A stretch of DNA of 64,000 bases from Bog-473 sp963728845 (GTDB taxonomy: Bacteria > Actinomycetota > Acidimicrobiia > Acidimicrobiales > RAAP-2), in NCBI GenBank assembly GCA_963728845.1, contig CAVSLS010000015.1:3464-67463 (forward strand), in the 5' to 3' direction. Both the position numbers and the translations under genes were made by a program. Below the pieces are notes generated by a model, which had not been told where the DNA came from, made no database searches, and saw nothing but the letters and a program-made list of their open reading frames with translations. Positions 57,168 through 64,000 of the stretch are shown here, piece after piece. The stretch's first letter is position 1, and each line of letters begins with the position of its first letter.

Positions 57168-58241
57168 GTGGGGAGTGACACGTACTACGACATCTTGGGC
57201 GTGTCGTCCGCTGCCCCGCCGGACGAGGTCAGGGCGAAATACCGCAAGCTGATCCAAAGGATCCACCCCGACCTCGACGGCCCGGCCGCGCTCTTCCGCC
57301 AAGTCCAGGAGGCGTACGAGGTGCTGTCGGACCCCACGCGTCGCGCCGCGTACGACCGGACGCTCCGTGGCGGAGCCGCACCGCAGCCACCCGGGGGGCA
57401 GAAGGCCCAAGCCCAGGAGGCGGCGTCCTCCCGGTCAGCGGGCCGCTCCGCCCCGGGTCCGGGACGATCGGGCGCGCCGCGGTCCGGTGGAGCTGGTCCA
57501 CAAGCCCCCAGCCGGCGAACCTCGAGGCGCGAAATCATCCGTTCGAGCTTGCGCCGGCACCCTGCTCGCGTCGTCGCCATGGTCGGCGCCGTTCTGCTCG
57601 TCCTCGGTGCCGCGGCGATGGGGCCGGCCGGCCTCGGCCTGCTCGTGCTGGGGACGTGTGCGCTCGCCGTGGCGGGTGTGGCGGGACTCGGCGGTCGGGG
57701 GGCGAAGGAGTGCGAGGCATACCAACGCTCCGGCATGAGCGCGATCGACGCCATGACGAGCCGCCAGCTCGAGCGTCTCCTCGAGCACCTGTTCGCCAAC
57801 AGGGGGTACCGTGTTGCCCGGCTCCGTGTTCGGCGGGACTCCCGCGCCGACCTGCTCCTCGATCTTCCGCACGGTCGCACGATCGTGCAGGTGAAGCACT
57901 GGAGCGGCATGGTCCGACTGGACACCGTGCACCAGGCCGTCCTGGCGAAGGCTCACTACGGCGTCGCTCGGGCACTCGTGGTCACATCGTCGAACTACTC
58001 CTTGGAGGCGGTGGCGGAGGCGAACTCCAACGGTGTCACGTTGTGGAACCGAGCCGCCTTGGAGGTCGAGCTCTCCGCCTTTCGCGGCGACTCGCTCGCG
58101 TCAGGCGTGAAGCGGTTCTCCGCAGACGTGCACGCCGGAACCCTGATGATCCTCGGTTCTCTGGCGACGCTCCTGGTGGCCCTGCTTGCGGGCGGCGCCA
58201 GAGCGCGGAGCAAGCTGGCGGCGACGCGGCGTCGTCGCTGA
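57168..58241 (+). CDS. J-domain / transmembrane / Mrr-type nuclease protein
   Basis: Residues 1-68 form a J-domain: YYDILGVSSAAPPDEVRAKYR, then IQRIHPDLDG with the H-P-D that stimulates DnaK, then YEVLSDPTRRAAYDR. A Pro/Ser/Gly/Arg-rich linker follows (70-125). Two adjacent hydrophobic segments (VVAMVGAVLLVLGAAAMG; GLLVLGTCALAVAGVAGLG) form a hairpin anchor. Residues ~190-305 form an Mrr-like nuclease: ERLLEHLFANRGYRVARLR, ADLLLDLPHGRTIVQVKHW (catalytic D and Q-x-K), and GVARALVVTSSNYSLEAVA. A last hydrophobic helix precedes a basic tail. GTG at 57168. It may be a defence or DNA/membrane stress protein. No partner gene adjoins it. Confidence 0.88.
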   Translation: MGSDTYYDILGVSSAAPPDEVRAKYRKLIQRIHPDLDGPAALFRQVQEAYEVLSDPTRRAAYDRTLRGGAAPQPPGGQKAQAQEAASSRSAGRSAPGPGRSGAPRSGGAGPQAPSRRTSRREIIRSSLRRHPARVVAMVGAVLLVLGAAAMGPAGLGLLVLGTCALAVAGVAGLGGRGAKECEAYQRSGMSAIDAMTSRQLERLLEHLFANRGYRVARLRVRRDSRADLLLDLPHGRTIVQVKHWSGMVRLDTVHQAVLAKAHYGVARALVVTSSNYSLEAVAEANSNGVTLWNRAALEVELSAFRGDSLASGVKRFSADVHAGTLMILGSLATLLVALLAGGARARSKLAATRRRR

Positions 58242-58501
58242 CGACGGAGTGCTCCATCAGTCCTCGAATCAGTTCGCCACCCTGAAAGTGATTCCGGGGG
58301 TGATTCCCGGGCTGATGCTGCGGGCGCCAGACGAGTTGGGCCGCTCCCGACCTCGAGCGCTTCGCGCTCCGACGTGCTCGCCCACAGGACCGCGTTCGGC
58401 GCTCCCGACCGAATTGCCTGCTGCTCGGCAGCGTCAGCCCGCCTCTGGCAGAGCCGCGTGAAAGCGTTGGCGTTGGCGCCATTGACGATTCGGGGCGCTA
58501 T

Positions 58502-58680
58502 TTAGAACTGCTCTTCCACTGCGAGCGACCAATAGTTCTGCAGAACCGAAGGAGGGAGTTGCGAACACAGATAGTTGGTGCCAGTGGACGCGAAGTGGAC
58601 ATTGATGAGGAAGAGCGATGCCCACCGCGCATCGCCCGCGGTTTGCCCGCCGCTGATCGGACCAAGCAACGCGAGCGACG
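58502..58680 (-). pseudogene. acyltransferase-3 (OafA/YrhL-like) fragment
   Basis: The frame reads ALLGPISGGQTAGDARWASLFLINVHF and SVLQNYWSLAVEEQF, then stops at 58502. N-Y-W-S-L-A-V-E-E-Q-F-Y is a hallmark of the membrane O-acyltransferase family, in which the protein normally continues for 200-500 residues. Only this middle piece is present. Confidence 0.55.
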
Positions 58681-58730
58681 GTGAAGGACTCGGTGATGCC
58701 CAGCCCGTTGAAGGCGGGTGGCGCGAGCCA

Positions 58731-58900
58731 CTACGCGCCCGAGGCCACCTTGTCGGCCCGCTGCTTGCTCGCCGCCAGGAGCTCACGGCGGCTGGAGATG
58801 AACTGGTCGAGCTCAGCGGCGCGGGTCTTGGGCAGCTTGAAGCTCCCCCTGATGGCCGGGTTCTCGGGGTCGACGATGCTGACCCGGCACGACGTGCGTC
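58731..58900 (-). pseudogene. unidentified C-terminal gene fragment
   Basis: The frame ends with VSIVDPENPAIRGSFKLPK, TRAAELDQFISSRRELLAAS and KQRADKVASGA before a TAG at 58731-58733. It is clearly more protein-like than its alternatives, with a charged helical C-terminus, but has no start and no motif that I recognise. Confidence 0.3.
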
Positions 58901-59082
58901 TGACAGGTCCCTGTCGAGGTCCGTCGCGACCGCATCAAGACGGACTGCTTGACTTGCGCCATCGAACAATGCTGCACCACGTCGGCCGCAGAGAGAACCA
59001 GTGGCCAGTCCAGGTGGGTGTGGCTCAGTGCAGTCGATCACCTGCACCGTAAACAAGTCCGGCCACGCGGCAGAAGCCGTTG

Positions 59083-61343
59083 TTAGTTTGAGACGGTGAT
59101 GGAGACACCTGCACTTGTCCCACTGAACCCGCCGGCGTCGTAGGCGACGCCCTGCAGCTGGTACGTGCCGTTGGCCACCGTAGTCGTGTTCCAACGTGTG
59201 AGCCATCCGAAAGGAGTAGGGGCGGCGGTACCGATCAGCGCGTTATGTTGTGATACTCCGGTCAAATAGAACTTGACTTGGGTCACATTGAAGTAGCCCG
59301 TCGCCTTGGCATCAAGCAGCGCAGTGCCCGACAATCTGGCGCCGTTCGCAGGTATGAATAGGTGCGTGACCAACTTCGGAAAGGTTTCACCATTGCCACC
59401 CGATACGGGGGCGACGTGGACCTGGTCCATCAGAAGACGCTGTTTGACATGGAACCAGGCGGTCACACCACCTGACTCGACGGGGGAACCGATCGCGGCG
59501 GTGACATAGCTGACAACAGCAGCGGGATACCGGCCTTTCGGAAAGACGATGACCGTCTGGACATCATATTTGCGGAGAAACACACGGAGAGCCGTGAGAT
59601 TGCCCTTTGAGAGGGGCGACGTTTGTCTTGTGCCGTTGGCATGGAACGCGGCGTCGAAGATGGCCTGAACAGTTTTGGGCTTCAGGACGGAGGGGCTAGC
59701 AGTGCCACCGTGGCGGCCTGCCGGCAACGGGAACCACCCGTAACCTCCGATCAGCTTGAAGCGCATGCCAGCAACGGCTTGGTCGAGCATTACGTTGTGG
59801 GGTGGTTGGAAGAACAGGCCACCTGAGAGGTCCGGATAGGGATACGCAAGGACCACGCTCCCGCTGGAATGGCCTCAACGGCTGCAGACGTGAAGAGGGA
59901 CGGCACATTCGTCGGGGTCGTCGGCTGCGTGTGACGTGGTACCAACGGGATCACCGCGGCCGCCGTTATGGTTGCCAACGCCCCCACCGCGGCAACGATG
60001 CTCCATCTCTGGGACAGCCATGCGGGACTACGCGATCGCCTGATCCGTCGCCAGAGCTCGTCGAGCCCAATCGCGAACATCCCCGCCGCGAACAGCGCGG
60101 TATAGAGCGAGAACCGGACCGGGACAAAGCCCCTGACAACGGGGAGGTGTTCGAACACCACGAAGGGAAGACGGATTGGTGTTTCGTGACCATCGACCCA
60201 GAGACGGGGGCCCAGGGACAGGACAAAGGCGATCAGCGCCAGTACCCCAGCGAAGAGGATCGTCCTTCGTTTGCGGAGGAAAACCGCGAACAACGCGAGG
60301 GCAAGCACCAGCGGAAGCCCGAGATAGAGGGCCGACGTCGACCCGGACCATTGGTGTGCTATCGCCGTCAGCCGCGTTGTACCGAGCCATTCGGAGCTCG
60401 GCACGATCGCTCCGAGCGAGTCGCTCGGATACTGCGTCGAACCCGACAGGTAGACCGGTGTTCCCCCCTTGATGCTTTGCGGGCCGGCAAACGAGAACAG
60501 CAATGGATAGAAGAGCAGTAGTCCGCCCACACCGAGGCCGTAGGCGAAGGCGGTCACCGCGTAGCGCCGACGCTCCGCCAGCTGGTGGCGGCTGAAGAGC
60601 AGGAAGAGAACGACCGTGATAACGCCCATCACGACCGTTCCAGCAAGGACCTCGGACCAGATGAAGAACTGGAGGGCGCACACCAGTCCGAGAAGGGCCC
60701 CCGTTCTTCCCGGCCGCCACTGCTGGCGTACCAGGATCTCATGGAGGAGTAGGAAGATCACGGGGGGCAGCGGCACAAAGACGAGAAATAGGAGGCCGCC
60801 GCCGTAGTAGGCCATATAGGCGGAAAAGCCGTAGATGAGTCCTCCGACGAAGGCTGCGGGCCACCACGTCGTCCATCGGCGGAGCACAAGGCACATCGAA
60901 CTCGCCGACAATGCAATGGCGACACGCACTGCGATGTTCCAGGTGACTACCGGCCCGAACAACTTGGTAATCGGCATGAAGAGAACGCCGAGGGCAAGCA
61001 TCGAGCCGTTCACCCCGAAATTCTGACCGTCCGGATAGTTCTGCCACTGGGTGAAGAAGACGTTGTGGCCGTGAGGGAGGGCGAATGCGGTCCACGCGAG
61101 CCACCAGTCCTGCTCGATTACGTCCGAGGAAAGAGTTCCGGTTATGTTGCTCGGACCGAGTGAACTGAAGTGGCCGTACATCACCATGGCGAGAACGATG
61201 TAAAGAGCGCAGCAGACCGCGGCCGGCCACTGACGCTTGATCTTGGACCAGTGATGTTCGCCTATCTTGCTTCCTCTGCAATCCGAATGAGTCCCTTCGA
61301 TATCACTGGAGTCACTGGTCTCCGGTTCCAGTCGCACCGACAT
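59083..61343 (-). CDS. large polytopic membrane protein with C-terminal Ig-like domain (one frameshift)
   Basis: From M at 61343, about 12 membrane helices follow, beginning AAVCCALYIVLAMVMYGHFSSLG. A first loop DWWLAWTAFALPHGHNVFFTQWQNYPDG contains the acidic/aromatic pattern seen in GT-C transferases and YfhO-like proteins. An indel near 59845-59865 shifts the frame, after which AYPYPDLSGGLFFQPPHN, QTVIVFPKGRYPAAVVSYV and an extracytoplasmic Ig-like beta domain (GYFNVTQVKFYLTGVSQH; TTTVANGTYQLQGVAYDAGGFSGTS) complete about 750 residues. It is a candidate sugar transferase acting outside the membrane with a carbohydrate-facing module. Composition is less GC-rich than the rest of the window. 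Confidence 0.7.
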
Positions 61344-61506
61344 CTGCTAATGGTTCCTCGGGGCTCGTACTACGAAACGACCGCCCCTCCGGACCCACGC
61401 ACCATGCCTGTGCACGCCGCTGACATTGCACCACGATGATGCCCTGCCAGAGAGTCGTCTAAGCCACTTTCCGCTGCACCGAACGTGCGGTACGTGCACA
61501 GGGACC

Positions 61507-61749
61507 TCAGTCGGTGGGGACAGCCAGAGGCCTGCGAAGTGGCTCTTGAAAAGTGGGCCCCGTCTCCTCGGCCACGAACTGGTAGCGCGAGAGCCCGCCG
61601 TACTGGAAGCCCTTCTTGCGGCCCCAGTGCAACTCCCAGTGAAAGGCGTGATCGCCGGTGAGCGGGAACACCAGGGTGTCCGAGGCTTCCGGCTCGGCGT
61701 GCACAGGCAAGCCTCCATCGTAGTTGCTCGGTTTGAACTTCTGCGTCAC
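61507..61749 (-). CDS. hypothetical protein, 80 aa
   Basis: A short frame from 61749 reads MTQKFKPSNYDGGLPVHAEP, then TLVFPLTGDHAFHWELHWGRKKGFQYGG, then LSRYQFVAEETGPTFQEPLRR. It is rich in aromatic residues and looks globular, but matches no family that I recognise. It overlaps the end of the kinase fragment in another frame and may itself be a fragment. Confidence 0.3.
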   Translation of the reverse strand: MTQKFKPSNYDGGLPVHAEPEASDTLVFPLTGDHAFHWELHWGRKKGFQYGGLSRYQFVAEETGPTFQEPLRRPLAVPTD

Positions 61750-62060
61750 CGTCGACTACGACAACCAGCCGGTAGACGACCGCCTCTGGTCGAGCTTCCC
61801 CGAATGGCAGCCTCCCAGTGACGGCGAAAGCGACTGTCGCCCCCCAGGAGAAGACATCGACCAGGGGCCCGCATTCTCTCCCTTGGGCCTGCTCTGGCGC
61901 GATCCACGACGGCGATCCGACCATAGCATCGGTTTGCGTCAGCGATGTGCCGTCGGCGGCATGCGAGATCCCAAAGTCGACCACCTTGGGGCCGTGGTCC
62001 GCCGTGAGGACGTTGGACGGTCTAAGGTCTCCCCGCGCAGAGGCGTTAGCTTCGCGGCAG
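61740..62060 (-). pseudogene. serine/threonine protein kinase fragment
   Basis: A single frame shows the catalytic core without its ends. RGDLRPSNVLTADHGPKVVDFGISHA (H-R-D-L-K-P-x-N loop with Gly for Arg, then D-F-G) is followed by GSPSWIAPEQAQGRECGPLVDVFSWGATVAFAVTGRLPFGE, the activation segment with A-P-E and the D-V-F-S-W-G helix. The N-lobe (Gly-rich loop, Lys, Glu) and the C-lobe end are missing, and the sequence runs into unrelated frames at both sides. It is a remnant of a PknB-type kinase. Confidence 0.6.
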
Positions 62061-62209
62061 CTCGTCGCCTTCTGGGGGTGCCACCGTTGTGCCGGTATGC
62101 CCCGCCCCAGCCCGGCGTTCGGGGGCACGCCCGCCTCGGTGCCCTGCGTGGTTGCGATCTTCTCCACCAAAGACTTCTGGACTCAACACCTCGGACTACT
62201 TTTGGCGCA

Positions 62210-63620
62210 ATGGATGCTGCTAGTGAAGCCGATCGGGGCCTCCTGCTTGTCGACCCACTGAGAAACGCCTCGACCGATGCTGAAATACCACGAGGGCGAC
62301 TGGACGCGCTGCTCGGTCGGAAATTGATCGGCGTGCTGCTACTCGCCGCAGCAATCTTGCTACCCCTGCTTCGACAAAGGGGAACGCCAAGTTGGCAGAC
62401 CGTCTGGTCGGAGGACTCCACGATCTATACACACCAGGCTGTCTTTCACGGAGCCCTCCGCTCGCTCTTCCTCGGCTACAACGGCTATTTGCAGCTGCCC
62501 CCGCGCCTCCTTGCGCTCCCGACCCCGTACTTCTCATTGCGATATCTCAGTATCTACCTCGCTTTCGCTTCGGTTCTCACTGGTGGCCTGTTGGCATGGA
62601 GCGTGTATCACCTGTCTCGTAGCTGGTTGTCCTCGCGACTATTACAGTTGGTGCTGGCGTCGTTTGTGGTGTTAATGCCGGCACTTGGTTTCGAGAGCAC
62701 AGCGACGATCACGAATACGACATGGATCTTCCTGGCCGTGCTCCCATGAGCCTTGATCTCCCTGGAAGAGCGAGGACGCGACATTGCTCTGCGGTCGGTG
62801 CTGGCCTTCTTGGGAGCCACATCTTCGGCACTCTGCCTGCTGTTCATCCCTCTTGGAATCGGATGGCTGGTATATCGGCGCACCCGCTCAGCGCTGATCG
62901 TGGTGGTGTCGTTCCTGGTGGGCGTCGCGATCCAAGGTGCGGTGACACTCTCTTCGCCGCCGGTCGCGAACGGCGTGCACAGTACCTCCACTCTCCTCGA
63001 TGGCATCAGCGTCCGAGTGTTCGGTGTGTTCCTGATCGGATCACGCTGGGAAGCCGACTGGTGGAGGGCCAGCTGGTCGTCGCTTGCAATCGTCGGCCCG
63101 CTGGTCACACTTGCGCTTCTGGCCATCCTCAGCATTGGAGCTGGTCGTCGAGCTCAGGTAATGGCCTGGGTTTTCACGGTGATCGCCGTCATCTTGTTCG
63201 CAGTGCCCGCGTGGGGGCGTGGCACTTTCTACCTGGGGCTCGTCCCGGGCGGTTCGGACATGTGGACGGAATCCCGCTTCAGTGTTGCGCCCGTCATGCT
63301 GCTGGCCAGTGCGTTTGCCATATTGATCGCGCCTACCAGCGCAACCGATCGACGAACCGCTCAGAGGATCGGCCTTCCAGTATTTGCCGGCTGGACGGCA
63401 GTTCTCTTGGTGGTCTGTTTCTCACTCTCCACATATCGAGGGACAGACCCGTCGTGGATGGGTCGCGTCGATCAAGTGCTCGCATCGAAATGCGTGGGCA
63501 GGCCGCCTTCGACCGTAGTGACAGTCCCCAATGAGGTCAGCAGCCCGTCAGCGGGATTTCCAAAGTTTCCGACTGGCTACTATCCGCTAATTTGCACTGC
63601 TCGAATCTCGAGTGACCACC
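62210..63620 (+). CDS. polytopic membrane protein with an in-frame TGA
   Basis: ATG at 62210 (MDAASEADRGLLLVDP) begins a frame with about 10 hydrophobic helices: GRKLIGVLLLAAAILLPLLRQ, then SWQTVWSEDSTIYTHQAVFHGALRSLF and others. At 62747-62749 the frame meets TGA just after TWIFLAVLP. It then continues with ALISLEERGRDIALRSVLAF and more helices (SALIVVVSFLVGVAIQGAVTL; RFSVAPVMLLASAFAILIAP) in exactly the same frame as far as about 63620. This is a nonsense change, not a frameshift; a TGG Trp codon would restore it. A GT-C-like or O-antigen-type membrane protein is likely. Confidence 0.6.
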
Positions 63621-64000
63621 TATCTGTTTGCCTGTCCCCTAAGTGCCTGATTCGGTATGGGGGCAGGGTTGGCTCCGTCTTCACCCCCCGCCCCGCCCGG
63701 CCCCGCGTTTCCTCCCCTCCGTTTCCCGGGTGGCGCCGGCCGCCGTTCTTCGGCGCCCCGTGCCCGACCCTTTTGCCCTCGTTCCGGTGCCCGCGCTCCT
63801 CACTCCCCGCTGGTGCTGGCGGGCGCACGGGGACTCGAAATGCGGAACGTGTGCCGACGGACGTTTCGTGCGGCCGTATCAACAATCCCGTCGCCAGTGT
63901 CAGCGGCCGCAGTGCCCTTAGCCCGCCCGTCCAATTAGGGCGACCGGGGGGGGGCGGTCGTGTCCGGGCTCTGGGCACCGGAGGCGGTCTCGTCCTTCCT
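63621..64000. other. window end, no supportable gene, composition break
   Basis: After about 63620 the DNA turns C-rich on the plus strand with little of the periodicity of the preceding coding DNA. The membrane-protein frame stays open to the edge, but only as Pro/Arg/Ser-rich sequence with no helices. I see no family motif in any frame. Confidence 0.4.

Larger units (their letters stand above)
58242..59082. other. eroded segment with gene fragments only
   Basis: Between the J-domain/Mrr gene and the next membrane protein no complete gene is found. 58242-58501 shows nothing. The rest contains an acyltransferase-3 fragment (58502-58680, minus) and an unidentified C-terminal fragment (58731-58900, minus). 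The segment at 58900-59082 has no coding signal that I can support. Confidence 0.45.

Noticed and set aside
62747..62749. Stop-codon reassignment (TGA read as Trp)
   Set aside because: TGA ends nearly all other genes in the window, including those with overlapping starts, so recoding is not credible.

Overview
The window is 64 kb of very GC-rich DNA. Gene content suggests a high-GC Actinomycetota, probably Acidimicrobiia-like: several luciferase-like/F420-type oxidoreductases, an acyl-CoA carboxylase alpha chain beside birA, a CtaG-type oxidase assembly protein, a mycothiol-type (PIG-L) deacetylase, an ECF sigma/RskA-like anti-sigma pair, many GTG starts and many 4-bp start/stop overlaps. The lineage is an inference; there is no rRNA or other marker gene here. 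I saw no tRNA, rRNA or CRISPR array.

Layout. 1-4.4 kb: partial secreted protein, B12-dependent methionine synthase (metH), and a divergent cob(I)alamin adenosyltransferase. 4.4-11.2 kb: glycosyltransferase, nitroreductase, rhodanese-MoeB fusion, membrane GT-C-like protein, methyltransferase. 11.2-20.1 kb: hydrolase, aldo/keto reductase, CtaG, VOC protein, methylmalonyl-CoA mutase large subunit, GNAT, monooxygenase, M20 amidohydrolase, biotin carboxylase-BCCP. 20.1-27.8 kb: birA, then a tight envelope-sugar operon (rmlB, rmlD, ugd, UDP-glucuronate decarboxylase-like epimerase, two GT2 enzymes, two-lobed aspartyl protease). 27.9-31 kb: ArsR/SRPBCC with a DHFR-like remnant, SDR, luciferase-like oxidoreductase. 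31.2-38.1 kb: a GntR(YtrA-type)-ABC ATPase-permease operon whose ATPase is split in its Walker A motif by a ~4.6 kb degraded integrative element. 38.1-53.8 kb: lipid/CoA and redox genes (quinone oxidoreductase, tag, acyl-CoA ligase, aldehyde dehydrogenase, SDR, hydrolase, nucleotidyltransferase, fabH-like, thiolase, two luciferase-like enzymes, hotdog thioesterase, threonine aldolase, deacetylase). 54-58.2 kb: ECF sigma/anti-sigma, ahcY, and a J-domain/membrane/Mrr-nuclease protein. 58.2-64 kb: an eroded region with kinase and acyltransferase fragments and two large membrane proteins.

Connections. metH and ahcY belong to the activated-methyl cycle; the adenosyltransferase makes the cofactor for the methylmalonyl-CoA mutase; birA would biotinylate the BCCP of the neighbouring carboxylase. 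rmlB/rmlD/ugd and the epimerase supply nucleotide sugars to the linked glycosyltransferases.

Caution. More than 25 genes, including housekeeping genes (ahcY, birA, fabH, tag), each carry one or a few indels that move the same protein to another frame. This looks more like sequencing/assembly error than decay, so most are listed as CDS with the break noted. The 31.8-36.4 kb and 58.2-62.1 kb stretches look genuinely degraded. The most interesting items are the serine-integrase insertion in the P-loop codons, the J-domain/TM/Mrr protein, an interleaved inverted-repeat pair at 33.8 kb and an array of tetraloop micro-hairpins at 46.0 kb.
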